64,000 nt of DNA from Flavobacterium psychroterrae (GCF_018380615.1 NZ_JAGYVZ010000009.1:1-64000), one strand, 5' to 3'; shown: positions 54,214 through 63,382, numbered from the stretch's first letter. Translations and numbers: made by a program. The notes: generated from the sequence alone by a model not told the origin.

Positions 54214-55349
54214 AAAATATAGACATTTTAATTATCGGCGCAGGAATTTCCGGAGCCGTTCTTGCCGAAAGATATGCTTCAATAGGGAAACGTGTTTTGA
54301 TTATAGAAAAACGAAATCATATTGCGGGAAACTGCTACGATTATATTGACGAAAACGGAATTTTGGTTTCTAAATACGGTGCTCATTTGTTTCATACTAA
54401 TGAAGAATCGGTTTGGAAATATGTCAATCAATTCTCAAACTGGTATCCGTGGGAACACAAAGTTGTGGCTCGCGTTGATGATAAAACCGTTCCAATTCCT
54501 GTAAATATTACTACAGTTAATAGACTTTTTGACACCAATATCAATTCTGAAGAAGAAATGAAAAACTGGCTGGAGGAAAACCGAATCGCAATTGAATCTC
54601 CTTCTAACGGTGAAGAAGCAGTTTTAAATCGTGTTGGTCCCGTATTGTATGAAAAAATGTTCAAACATTATACTAAAAAACAATGGGATAAATATCCGGC
54701 TGAACTTGATGCTTCGGTTTTAAACCGAATTCCAGTACGCTATAATTACGACGATCGTTATTTTTCTGATACTTATCAGGCATTGCCGGAGGGCGGTTAT
54801 ACGAAGCTTTTTGAAAATATCCTGAAAAATCCCAATATAGAAATACTTTTAGAAACTGATTATTTTGATGTTAAGGATCAATATAAAGGGTATGAAAAAC
54901 TGTTTTATACCGGACCTGTTGATCGCTTTTTTGACTTTAAACACAGTCTTACCGAAAAGCTGGAATACCGTTCTATAAATTTTGTGAGCGAAACTGTTGA
55001 AGCTGAATATTTTCAGGAAAACTCGGTTGTAAATTATCCGGGAACTGAGGTCGATTTTACCCGAATTATCGAATACAAACATTTCGGAAATCAGAAATCA
55101 GATAAAACCACGGTTGTATGCGAATTTACTGTTGATGATGGCGAACCATATTATCCGGTTCCGAACCCTCGTAACGAAGAAATTTATGCGCGTTATAAAA
55201 CCGAAGCGGATCAACTTGTAGATGTTCATTTTGTGGGCAGACTCGCCAATTATAAATATTTTAATATGGATCAGGCTTTTAAAAATGCTTTGGATCTTTT
55301 TGAAACTCTGGAAAACAAAGACAAGACCAATTATAAAACAGCCGGTTAA
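54210..55349 (+). CDS. glf: UDP-galactopyranose mutase
   Basis: This 379-residue flavoprotein has an N-terminal FAD-binding loop (DILIIGAGISGAVLAERYA), the LFHTNEESVWKYVNQF segment, PIPVNITTVNRLF and YTKKQWDKYPAEL, all typical of Glf. It interconverts UDP-galactopyranose and UDP-galactofuranose using reduced FAD. Its presence implies a galactofuranose-containing glycan. It overlaps the glycosyltransferase gene by 4 bp, and the GH1-like gene starts at the next base. Confidence 0.95.
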   Translation: MKNIDILIIGAGISGAVLAERYASIGKRVLIIEKRNHIAGNCYDYIDENGILVSKYGAHLFHTNEESVWKYVNQFSNWYPWEHKVVARVDDKTVPIPVNITTVNRLFDTNINSEEEMKNWLEENRIAIESPSNGEEAVLNRVGPVLYEKMFKHYTKKQWDKYPAELDASVLNRIPVRYNYDDRYFSDTYQALPEGGYTKLFENILKNPNIEILLETDYFDVKDQYKGYEKLFYTGPVDRFFDFKHSLTEKLEYRSINFVSETVEAEYFQENSVVNYPGTEVDFTRIIEYKHFGNQKSDKTTVVCEFTVDDGEPYYPVPNPRNEEIYARYKTEADQLVDVHFVGRLANYKYFNMDQAFKNALDLFETLENKDKTNYKTAG

Positions 55350-56495
55350 ATGAAAATTTTCAACACTTTTTTCATCGGTGGTTATGAATGTGCGGATCAT
55401 ATTAATCGCTCCGGCGAAAGAATCAATCTTTTGCAGGAAACGCAACACGATATCAGGATTACAGAGGATTATGAGGCACTTTGCGCACTTGGTATAAAAA
55501 CCGTTCGCGAAGGAATTTGCTGGAGCAATGTCGAAAAATCAGCGGGGATTTTTGATTTCTCCGAAGTTTATAATCGGATGAAAGCTGCGGAAACTTTTGG
55601 GATTCAGCAAATTTGGGATCTGATTCATTTTGGCTATCCCGATGGTTTATATCCCACGCATCCACATTTTTGCAATAGGTTTACCGCTTTATGTCAGGCG
55701 TTTGCAACATTTTATAATGCAAATTCAACACAGGATTTGTGTGTCGTACCTATTAATGAAATAAGTTTTCTTTCGTGGCATTCCGGAGATGTTCGCGGTA
55801 CGGTTCCTTTTGCAGTAAACAGCGGCTGGGATATTAAATACCATTTGTGCAAGGCTGCTATATTAGGAATCAAAACCGTGAAAGAGACTGATCCTAATTG
55901 TGTTATCGTATTGGTGGAACCATTGGTAAAAATTCATTGTGATCAAAACACAACTGAGGAACGTGTAGATGAACTAAACTCACATCAATTTCAGGCGATG
56001 GATATTATTGCGGGCAGAATGTGTCCGGAACTTGGCGGATCTGAAGATTATCTGGATATTCTGGGCTTCAATTATTACTGGAATTGCCAATGGAGAGGAA
56101 ACGGCGAAACGCTCGACTGGCCTGAAACAGTAGCATTAAGAACACCTCTATCTGACTTACTTCAAATTGCTTACGAAAGATATCGCAAACCTATTTTTCT
56201 TTCTGAAACGGGACATTTTGGATCAGGACGTGTTGAATGGATCGAAGAAATTACATCAGAATGCCTGATAGCCAGAGAAAACGGTGTCGATTTTAACGGA
56301 ATATGTATTTATCCCGTTACTGACAGACCAGATTGGGATGATCTGACAAGTTACAGCAATTGCGGTATTTGGGATCTGGACGCTGCGGGAAACAGAATTC
56401 CAACGCAGGAATATATTGACGCCGTTATGAATGCCCAAACCCAATTTAGAAATCCGGGGAAAATCATGGATTTCTTTCTGAATTTATTCAAATAA
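55350..56495 (+). CDS. GH1-like (clan A) glycosidase
   Basis: This 381-residue cytoplasmic protein has a TIM-barrel layout: GIKTVREGICWSNVEKSAG, PINEIS with the candidate acid Glu, and IFLSETGHFGSGR with the candidate nucleophile Glu. It resembles proteins annotated family 1 glycosylhydrolase near UDP-galactopyranose mutase genes. Its substrate is unknown; the gene context suggests handling of galactose or galactofuranose-containing material. Confidence 0.78.
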   Translation: MKIFNTFFIGGYECADHINRSGERINLLQETQHDIRITEDYEALCALGIKTVREGICWSNVEKSAGIFDFSEVYNRMKAAETFGIQQIWDLIHFGYPDGLYPTHPHFCNRFTALCQAFATFYNANSTQDLCVVPINEISFLSWHSGDVRGTVPFAVNSGWDIKYHLCKAAILGIKTVKETDPNCVIVLVEPLVKIHCDQNTTEERVDELNSHQFQAMDIIAGRMCPELGGSEDYLDILGFNYYWNCQWRGNGETLDWPETVALRTPLSDLLQIAYERYRKPIFLSETGHFGSGRVEWIEEITSECLIARENGVDFNGICIYPVTDRPDWDDLTSYSNCGIWDLDAAGNRIPTQEYIDAVMNAQTQFRNPGKIMDFFLNLFK

Positions 56496-56511
56496 TATAA
56501 TAATAAACTAA

Positions 56512-56958
56512 ATGAAAGTCATAAAAACAAAAATCGGAATTACATTTAGCGCTTTTGATTTGCTTCACGCCGGACATGTAAGAATGCTGGAGGAAGCAAA
56601 ATCATATTGTGACTATTTAATAGTGGGATTACAAACTGACCCAACAATCGACAGACCTGAAAAAAACAAACCTACACAATCTGTCGTAGAAAGATATATT
56701 CAGCTAAAAGCCTGCAAATTTGTCGATGAAATTATTCCTTATGCTACTGAACAGGATCTTGAAGATATACTTCAGGCTTTGCCCATCAACGTAAGGATAT
56801 TAGGCGATGAATATAAAAATTTGAATTTTACTGGACGTGAATATTGTGAGAAAATGAAAATTCAACTTGTGTTTAACAAACGTAATCACAGGTTTTCAAG
56901 CAGTGGTTTAAGAAAAGAGGTTTATCAATGTGAATGTCTGAAAATTGTGAATGACTAA
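56512..56958 (+). CDS. Cytidylyl/adenylyltransferase-like protein
   Basis: This 148-residue protein has the nucleotidyltransferase HxGH motif in TFSAFDLLHAGHVRMLEEAK and a C-terminal segment RFSSSGLRKEVYQ corresponding to the nucleotide-binding loop. It resembles TagD-like glycerol-3-phosphate cytidylyltransferases. The substrate is unknown. It lies 16 bp after the GH1-like gene and ends the operon. Confidence 0.82.
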   Translation: MKVIKTKIGITFSAFDLLHAGHVRMLEEAKSYCDYLIVGLQTDPTIDRPEKNKPTQSVVERYIQLKACKFVDEIIPYATEQDLEDILQALPINVRILGDEYKNLNFTGREYCEKMKIQLVFNKRNHRFSSSGLRKEVYQCECLKIVND

Positions 56959-57043
56959 ATAATCATAAAACCGAATGATAGCATTTTAGTGATTTAAATT
57001 TTCATCGCATTATTATTGAATTTGAGTGATAATTACATAATGA

Positions 57044-57061
57044 TTACAACAAATTATATAA
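57044..57061 (+). promoter_or_regulatory. Candidate promoter element TTAC-N7-TATATAA
   Basis: Third exact copy of this pattern, 117 bp before the ATG at 57178 (see 39838 and 45445). Confidence 0.4.
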
Positions 57062-57177
57062 GGTATTTACTAAAGGTATTTTTAAATTTAGATTGTTATT
57101 CTATCCTGTTAACAATCAGCAACATGAACAGAAAATAAAAATTAAGCAATACAATTAAGTAATTAAAGTTTAACGTC

Positions 57178-57513
57178 ATGAGAACAGATAACATAAACTA
57201 CGAAGAGCCTGTTTCTACAGATAATACCCCGCTATATGTAGAACAATATGAACGTGATCACATCGATTGGCAATATAAATCTACAAAAGAGCAGCTTTTA
57301 TGCTGGGGCGAAGAATCAAGCTATCTGGATAGTGAATTTTCAAATGAACTTGAAGGAGAAGACCAGGGAAATCTTAATGATTCAGATTATGATGATGCTC
57401 TGGAAGAAGATCCCGATGAAGAAGAAGAAGATCTGGATGAAGACTTAGATGATAACGAAACCGAAAATTTCGACGATGATACTCAAGAAGAAAATGATGA
57501 AAATTCAAAATAA
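57178..57513 (+). CDS. Very acidic hypothetical protein
   Basis: This 111-residue protein has a moderately ordered N-terminal half (YVEQYERDHIDWQYKSTKEQ) and a C-terminal half that is nearly all Asp and Glu (EEDPDEEEEDLDEDLDD). It is intrinsically disordered by composition. It has partial five-residue periodicity. No family is recognised. A terminator follows. Confidence 0.7.
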   Translation: MRTDNINYEEPVSTDNTPLYVEQYERDHIDWQYKSTKEQLLCWGEESSYLDSEFSNELEGEDQGNLNDSDYDDALEEDPDEEEEDLDEDLDDNETENFDDDTQEENDENSK

Positions 57514-57535
57514 ACAGAAGTTTTAAAACCTTTTT

Positions 57536-57566
57536 AAAACCATTAGCTAAAACTAATGGTTTTTTA
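57536..57566 (+). terminator. Terminator
   Basis: AAAACCATTAG pairs with CTAATGGTTTT around a 6-base loop after the 57178 gene. Confidence 0.85.
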
Positions 57567-57673
57567 TTTCTATTTTAGTCGCAATTTGAATTGAATACAC
57601 CTGATTACAATAACGATTTCAAAAATTATAAAACGATTTTTACTTATTTTTGTAAAAATCCAAATCTTATCAA

Positions 57674-58915
57674 ATGAAGCGTTCCGGTACAGCAGATCTT
57701 CCATTACACTATGGACACGTTCCATTATGGCTTTCTGAGCGAATGGCTAAACTTGGTTTTGCAATTGTAGAAACGATTGCCATGGAATTTTCTACTTCTG
57801 AAGTCATTAGCAAACTGAGTAATCCTTTCTGGTTTCAAAGTTTTGGCGCTGTGATGGGAATGGATTGGCATTCCTCCGGCATTACAACATCTGTACTTGG
57901 GGCTTTAAAAAGGTCTGTAAATCCGCATTCAAAAGAACTGGGAATATATATTTGTGGAGGAAAAGGCAAAAATTCGCTTTTAACACCGCAGGAACTTTTA
58001 TATGTTGGCGAAAAAACCGGACTTGACGGAAATAATCTTGCTAATTGCAGCAGACTGACAGCAAAAGTTGATAATACTGCCATTCAGGACGGATTTCAAT
58101 TGTATCAACATAATTTTATTGTGGATAATAAAGGGCAATGGGCTGTTATACAGCAAGGAATGAATCCTAACTCCCAGACTGCACGAAGATATCACTGGCA
58201 TTCGCCGGATTTAAAGTCCTTTATAAATGAACCGCATACTTTTATATATGGCGAAAATCAAGGAACTATATTAAATCTTACCGCTCAGGCAGCTACAAAA
58301 TCAAGAGAAGGAATTCTGGAATTATCAAAAGAATCTCCAACAAAAATCATGAAGGAAATGCAATATCTTTCTATGCCTGCGCATCACGATGTGAGAATGG
58401 AAGATGTGAATATGAAAAGGCTTGGCGCAATGCTCTGGGCGACACATGAAAATAAACCGGAAGATTTTGAGGAATTATTGCTTTTAAAAGGCATGGGACC
58501 AAGAGCTTTGCAGTCATTAGCATTGGTAAGCGAAATAATCTACGGCACTCCTACCCGATTTGAAGATCCTGCACGTTTTTCATTTGCTCATGGCGGAAAA
58601 GACGGACATCCGTTTCCGGTTCCTGTAAATATCTACGATGAAACAATTGATACTTTGCAACGAGCAATTAATCGCGCCAAAATTGGGAATAGTGATAAAA
58701 TAGATGCGATTCATAAATTATCTGAAATCTCACGAAAAGCCGAAGAAAGTTTTACGCCCAATACTAATTTTGACGCATTGGTTCAAAGAGAGCGGGACGA
58801 ATCGCACAAATATGGCGGACGAACTATTTTTGGAGAGGCAAAACCTCCTAAAGCCAAACCTTCAATTCCAAAGATTAAACCAATAAATCCAAATAATCAG
58901 CTTGAATTATTTTAA
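57674..58915 (+). CDS. DUF763-family protein
   Basis: This 413-residue protein begins MKRSGTADLPLHYGHVPLWL, the DUF763 signature, followed by YICGGKGKNSLLTPQEL. Residues about 270-290 form a helix-hairpin-helix-like segment (LLLKGMGPRALQSLALVSE), which suggests DNA binding. The C-terminus is a Pro/Lys-rich tail (PPKAKPSIPKIKPINPNNQ). DUF763 proteins are found in bacteria and archaea; the function is not established, and a DNA-related role is inference. It is transcribed alone. Confidence 0.9.
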   Translation: MKRSGTADLPLHYGHVPLWLSERMAKLGFAIVETIAMEFSTSEVISKLSNPFWFQSFGAVMGMDWHSSGITTSVLGALKRSVNPHSKELGIYICGGKGKNSLLTPQELLYVGEKTGLDGNNLANCSRLTAKVDNTAIQDGFQLYQHNFIVDNKGQWAVIQQGMNPNSQTARRYHWHSPDLKSFINEPHTFIYGENQGTILNLTAQAATKSREGILELSKESPTKIMKEMQYLSMPAHHDVRMEDVNMKRLGAMLWATHENKPEDFEELLLLKGMGPRALQSLALVSEIIYGTPTRFEDPARFSFAHGGKDGHPFPVPVNIYDETIDTLQRAINRAKIGNSDKIDAIHKLSEISRKAEESFTPNTNFDALVQRERDESHKYGGRTIFGEAKPPKAKPSIPKIKPINPNNQLELF

Positions 58916-59203
58916 TGCATTAATTATTCCATTGCTATTAATTGTTTAATCATAAACATAAATCATTGATTTACTTAGTTTTATAAATTAAATTTTAAGT
59001 AGAATTCTAGAAAAATATAGTTATTTGATGAAAAATTTGATCTAAATTTTCACTTCTTAATCTAGATTAATCGATAGACATTTACTTCATCCGTAAATTT
59101 GTAAAAGAAATTCGAACACAGCAGGACATTAAAACTAAATATTTAATGACAATCAAAGTTTAGAATTATCTGACATAAATAATTAATCTAAAACCAAAAT
59201 AAG

Positions 59204-60022
59204 ATGAGCACATTTACAGTAAAAGACGGAACAGAAATTTATTACAAAGACTGGGGAACAGGAACACCAATTGTTTTTCACCACGGATGGCCTTTATCCA
59301 GCGATGATTGGGATGCACAAATGATGTTTTTCCTAAAACAAGGATACAGAGTTATTGCACACGACAGACGCGGACATGGACGTTCAGGTCAAAGTGCTGA
59401 AGGAAACAACATGGAAACGTACGCAGCTGATGTTGCAGAATTGACTGAGGCTCTTGATTTGAAAGATGCAATTCACATAGGTCACTCAACCGGAGGTGGC
59501 GAAGTAATACGATACGCAGCAAAATACGGAAAAGCCAGAGTTGCTAAAGCTATAATAATTAGCGCAGTAACGCCAATAATGATTAAAAATGAAGCAAATC
59601 CTGAAGGAGTTCCATTGTCTGTTTTTGATGAAATCAGAGAAGGTACAGGATTTAACAGAGCGCAATATTTTTATGATTTCCCAATACCTTTTTACGGATG
59701 GAACCGAGAAGGAAAAACAATTCAGGAAGGAATTAAACACAATTGGTGGCGTCAGGGAATGATGGGATCTGTTTTAGCACATTATGAAGGAATAAAAGCT
59801 TTCTCAGAATCTGATTTTACCGAAGATCTTAAAAGTTTAGACATTCCGGTTCTTGTTTTACACGGAGAAGATGATCAGATTGTGCCTTATAACCAAGCAC
59901 CAAGAGCGGCTAAATTATTGAAAAACGGGAAATTAATTTCATATCCCGGATTTCCTCACGGTATGCCAACTACCGAAGCGGAAACAATTAACAAAGATAT
60001 TTTAGAGTTTATCAAACAATAA
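59204..60022 (+). CDS. Alpha/beta hydrolase (non-heme chloroperoxidase/perhydrolase type)
   Basis: This 272-residue protein has the oxyanion-hole segment HHGWPLSS, the nucleophile Ser in IGHSTGGGE, the Asp in HGEDDQIVP and the His in GFPHGMP, forming a complete triad. It is close to bacterial cofactor-free perhydrolases and esterases. No signal peptide is visible. The natural substrate is unknown. A terminator follows. Confidence 0.92.
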   Translation: MSTFTVKDGTEIYYKDWGTGTPIVFHHGWPLSSDDWDAQMMFFLKQGYRVIAHDRRGHGRSGQSAEGNNMETYAADVAELTEALDLKDAIHIGHSTGGGEVIRYAAKYGKARVAKAIIISAVTPIMIKNEANPEGVPLSVFDEIREGTGFNRAQYFYDFPIPFYGWNREGKTIQEGIKHNWWRQGMMGSVLAHYEGIKAFSESDFTEDLKSLDIPVLVLHGEDDQIVPYNQAPRAAKLLKNGKLISYPGFPHGMPTTEAETINKDILEFIKQ

Positions 60023-60050
60023 TTTGACGAACCTGAAATTCAGTAAATAG

Positions 60051-60086
60051 AAAACCTCCAAAGTCTTATGATTTTGGAGGTTTTTA
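60051..60086. terminator. Bidirectional terminator
   Basis: AAAACCTCCAAA pairs with TTTGGAGGTTTT around a 10-base loop, between the hydrolase gene and the convergent kinase gene. Confidence 0.85.
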
Positions 60087-60179
60087 TTTTAGCAATCAAT
60101 GTAATAAAAAAATACGGAAATAATTAATTCTACAAACCCATTGAAAACCAAAACTAAGTGAAGAAATATTTTTTATCAA

Positions 60180-62195
60180 TTAAAATTTAAAGCTAACTTC
60201 AATTTTTGTACCTGCTCCTAAATTAGATTCAATATTAAAATTTCCTTTTAAAAACTCTGTTCTTTCTTTTATATTATTTAATCCAATACCATTACTGTTA
60301 ACTTTCAAATCAAAACCTTTTCCATCATCTATTATGGTCATTTTCAATAAATTATTTTTTATTTTATGAAATTTAATCTCGCAATTGCTGGCATCTGCAT
60401 ACTTATTAATATTGAGAATAGCTTCCTGAATGATGCGGTATAAATTTATTTTGTAGATATTTTGTATTGATTCCCAATCTAACTCCTCATTATTTATATA
60501 TTTAAACTGAGTATTACTTATATCTTTTTGATTTTCAATTAAATTAAGCAACAATATATTAAAGTCGTTTCCATCGAAAAAATTATTTTGGCTTAAGTCG
60601 TGAGATATTGTTCTAATTTCATTTTCGATATTTTGTAATTCAAATATGTAAAGTTTTCTTTTTTCAATAATTTCCTTATCACATTTAGTATTAAAAAAAC
60701 CCAGATTCATTCGAACACCATAAATTCTATTCATAATTCCGTCGTGAAGTTCTTTTGCAATTTTTGATTTTTCATTCTCTTTTGCATTATTTATTTTTTC
60801 ATGCTGTTCCATCAACAGCAAATAAATTTCTTCATTTGCTAATTTCTGTTTATTTAAAAACTGTAATTCCTTATTTTTATATTTAGAATATCTTAATATA
60901 AGAATTACCAGCAATAGTAAAATTAGTGCAAAAGAAATGATCAAAATATAGAAATTTGTTTTTGTTAAAATTTTATTTTCATCTTCAATTCTTGAAGTTT
61001 CATATTCAATTCTAGCATATTTGTCGTCAGCATTTTTTTGAACATAATTAATACTGTCGCTTAATTTAATATATTCATTTGTATACGCTAAACTATTCTT
61101 CTTATCTATTTCAGATAGCAATTTTAACGAAGTCAAAACTTCATTACTATTATTAATTTTAATAGCAATCGTATGAGCGTCTTTTAAGTTTTTAATTGAT
61201 TTTACGGTATCGCTCTGAGTTAAAAAATATTGACCTATATAAATCTTTTTATACAATATATCAGATTCAACCCCTATACTATCAACAATTTTGAGGGATT
61301 CAGCAAACATTGATTCAACGTTTTTATAATCTCCACTTTTCATTTTAGAATATGCTAAATTGCTTAAAACATTCGCATACAATCTTGGTCTTTTTTTCCT
61401 TAAATCTTTTGAGACAAGAGCTTCTAATTCCTTTATAGACTTTGAATACTGCCCTTGTAAATCATATAAATTGCAAATATTAATAATCGAAATAATGTTG
61501 TAATTATTAATTGAGTCATTAATCTTCATTTTTTTAATCTCACCCAATGCCAGATTATGATACCTTAATGCTTCATTGTAGTTTACTAACTTTTCTAAAC
61601 AATTACCCATTAATGTATAACAGGAATATAATAATTGATAATTTCCCGATTTTTTTAAATACTGTAATGCTTTTGAAACCTGAATTTCAGATTCTACATA
61701 GTTGCCATCATAAAATAAAACATGCCCTTTGTTAAACAACATTTTTGCAACATTATCATAATCATCAACAGCGTAATATAATTTCTCTGCCTTTAAATAA
61801 TAAAAATAAGCACTATCTTTTTTGGAGTTTTCGTAGCAATCTCCAACAAAATATGATGCTTTTGCCATTCTGATACTATCATTTGCCAGTTTTGACAAAT
61901 TCAAAGCTTTTAAACTTGCAGACAAAGATTTGTTTGTGTTATTAATATAATAATATTCAGATGCAATGTTTAAATAGAGATTTCTGGTAACAGAATCGTT
62001 TTTTTTACTTTTCAATAAATCGACTATAGAGTCCAGATAATATTCTTTTTTATTTTCTGACAAATTATCTATATGTGCTTTATCGAATAAGATTACCTCA
62101 TTTTTTTTACATGAAAAAAAAGAAAGCAGTAGAAACAAACAAATTATTATTCTGGTATGATTTTTCAAGGGATAATTGCTTTTTGACAGTTTCAA
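60180..62195 (-). CDS. TPR-containing sensor histidine kinase with lipoprotein-type signal
   Basis: This 671-codon frame has no ATG: the only start options are TTG at 62195 or TTG at 62168, the latter giving a clean lipoprotein signal (MKNHTRIIICLFLLLSFFSC). After the signal come tetratricopeptide repeats (about 30-390), one membrane helix (about 410-430), a coiled linker, a HisKA_3-type dimerisation domain (KIAKELHDGIMNRIYG) and a C-terminal HATPase (NINKYADASNCEI, IIDDGKGFDLK, GIGLNNIKERTEFL). Such kinases usually pair with LuxR-type response regulators, and the divergent gene at 62698 is the likely partner. Confidence 0.9.
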   Translation of the reverse strand: MKLSKSNYPLKNHTRIIICLFLLLSFFSCKKNEVILFDKAHIDNLSENKKEYYLDSIVDLLKSKKNDSVTRNLYLNIASEYYYINNTNKSLSASLKALNLSKLANDSIRMAKASYFVGDCYENSKKDSAYFYYLKAEKLYYAVDDYDNVAKMLFNKGHVLFYDGNYVESEIQVSKALQYLKKSGNYQLLYSCYTLMGNCLEKLVNYNEALRYHNLALGEIKKMKINDSINNYNIISIINICNLYDLQGQYSKSIKELEALVSKDLRKKRPRLYANVLSNLAYSKMKSGDYKNVESMFAESLKIVDSIGVESDILYKKIYIGQYFLTQSDTVKSIKNLKDAHTIAIKINNSNEVLTSLKLLSEIDKKNSLAYTNEYIKLSDSINYVQKNADDKYARIEYETSRIEDENKILTKTNFYILIISFALILLLLVILILRYSKYKNKELQFLNKQKLANEEIYLLLMEQHEKINNAKENEKSKIAKELHDGIMNRIYGVRMNLGFFNTKCDKEIIEKRKLYIFELQNIENEIRTISHDLSQNNFFDGNDFNILLLNLIENQKDISNTQFKYINNEELDWESIQNIYKINLYRIIQEAILNINKYADASNCEIKFHKIKNNLLKMTIIDDGKGFDLKVNSNGIGLNNIKERTEFLKGNFNIESNLGAGTKIEVSFKF

Positions 62196-62216
62196 ATATA
62201 CTATTTTGAAACATTG

Positions 62217-62256
62217 AAAGACTATGTAATTAAAAATAAATTACATAGTCTTTTTT
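62217..62256. terminator. Terminator between small lipoprotein gene and kinase gene
   Basis: AAAGACTATGTAATT pairs perfectly with AATTACATAGTCTTT around a 7-base loop. It would end most transcription of the lipoprotein gene before the kinase gene. Confidence 0.8.
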
Positions 62257-62260
62257 GCAA

Positions 62261-62485
62261 TTATTGTCTTGGTGGTTTCGGGTTGTTTGGTTCCCCATCA
62301 TCATCAGGTGTACTTATTGTAGTTGAGTCAATTACACTTGAATTTACTTCTTTTTTCAATTTATCAATTGGTAAAACTTTTAAGGTGTTATTTTGAACTT
62401 CCGTAGTCTCATAATCGTCATTTGAACATGAGATAGTTAACAATGTTAAAAGCAGTAATCCAGTAATATGTAATTTGGTTTTCAT
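62261..62485 (-). CDS. Small lipoprotein linked to the two-component system
   Basis: The start is the ATG at 62485 (MKTKLHITGLLLLTLLTISC), a lipoprotein signal; an earlier ATG at 62566 adds a part with no signal character. The mature protein is 55 residues, acidic then Pro-rich (DDDGEPNNPKPPRQ). No family is recognised. It is divergent from the response regulator gene, and the space between them holds two palindromic sites. Confidence 0.7.
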   Translation of the reverse strand: MKTKLHITGLLLLTLLTISCSNDDYETTEVQNNTLKVLPIDKLKKEVNSSVIDSTTISTPDDDGEPNNPKPPRQ

Positions 62486-62542
62486 AAAAAAAAATTTTAG
62501 TTGATTATTACACAAAAAAACATATATCAGTGAATTATTATG

Positions 62543-62557
62543 TACGGTAAATCCGTA
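62543..62557. promoter_or_regulatory. Palindromic site TACGG-N5-CCGTA (distal)
   Basis: TACGGTAAATCCGTA followed by ATATTTC. The same sequence is found at 62643. It is close to the start of the divergent lipoprotein gene (62485). Confidence 0.6.
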
Positions 62558-62642
62558 ATATTTCACTAACTCTACATAAAAGAGCGACTTTAACTAATTA
62601 TTAATCAACACATAACCTTTAATTTAAAACATTCAAAACCAC

Positions 62643-62661
62643 ATTACGGTAAATCCGTAAT
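62643..62661. promoter_or_regulatory. Palindromic site ATTACGG-N5-CCGTAAT at response regulator promoter
   Basis: A perfect 19-bp inverted repeat placed directly upstream of a good -7 element (TACATTTG at 62668-62675) and 37 bp before the ATG of the response regulator gene. The right half TCCGTAAT followed by T residues is shared with the NRPS upstream repeats at 2007-2041. Confidence 0.65.
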
Positions 62662-62667
62662 ATTTCT

Positions 62668-62675
62668 TACATTTG
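62668..62675 (+). promoter_or_regulatory. -7 promoter element TACATTTG
   Basis: This matches the Flavobacterium -7 consensus TAnnTTTG exactly, 23 bp before the response regulator ATG. The palindrome at 62643 would sit in the -33 region. Confidence 0.6.
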
Positions 62676-62697
62676 TTTTAACTAGAATTAAACAAAT

Positions 62698-63366
62698 ATG
62701 AATCTTAATATTTTGATCGTCGATGACCATCCAATGACGGTGGATAGTTATGTTAACCTTTTATCTGATGGTGAATTTCAAGAAAACCTTCCAACCTTTA
62801 TAAAAAGCCACAATTGCGAAGACGCATATAATAAAATCATATCACATCAAAAACAAAACAATACAATAGATTTTGCTCTTCTGGATATTAATATGCCACC
62901 TTATAAAAAATTGAATATTAATAATGGTATTGATCTGGCCTTTCTTATCAGAGAGAAGTTCAGCAATTGTAAAATAGTTTTACTTACAATGCGCAGCGAG
63001 CCTTTAACGGTAGACAAAATCATAAAAGGGATACAGCCTGAAGGGTTTATATCAAAAAGTGATATCAATTTTGAATTGTTTCCGGTGATTTGTAAAAGTA
63101 TTATTGATGGAGAAATATTTAGAAGCAGTACTATTATAGAATCCCAAAGAGAATTATTCAAGAAAAATATCAATTGGGACAATCATGATAATCAAATTTT
63201 AATCTTAATTTCCGAAGGTGTAAAAACGGTAAATCTTCCGGACTACATTCCTCTTTCGATGAGTGCGATTGAAAAACGTAAAGCAAACATCAAGGACCAG
63301 TTATTAAAAGGAAAAGGGAGCGATAAAGACTTAATTGAAAAAGCAAAAAATTTAGGATTAATATAA
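62698..63366 (+). CDS. Response regulator with receiver and LuxR-like HTH
   Basis: This 222-residue protein has a receiver domain (LNILIVDDHPMTVD; phospho-acceptor Asp in FALLDINMP; conserved Lys in GFISKSD) and a C-terminal LuxR-like HTH of reduced similarity (NWDNHDNQILILISEGVKT, then YIPLSMSAIEKRK). It is divergent from the small lipoprotein and the TPR kinase genes, its probable partners. The palindromes in its promoter suggest autoregulation. Confidence 0.88.
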   Translation: MNLNILIVDDHPMTVDSYVNLLSDGEFQENLPTFIKSHNCEDAYNKIISHQKQNNTIDFALLDINMPPYKKLNINNGIDLAFLIREKFSNCKIVLLTMRSEPLTVDKIIKGIQPEGFISKSDINFELFPVICKSIIDGEIFRSSTIIESQRELFKKNINWDNHDNQILILISEGVKTVNLPDYIPLSMSAIEKRKANIKDQLLKGKGSDKDLIEKAKNLGLI

Positions 63367-63382
63367 AGTCTTTCTATATACT

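Noticed and set aside
54849..55448. Antisense open frames over glf and the GH1-like gene
   Set aside because: They are shadows of well-supported coding sequences on the plus strand.
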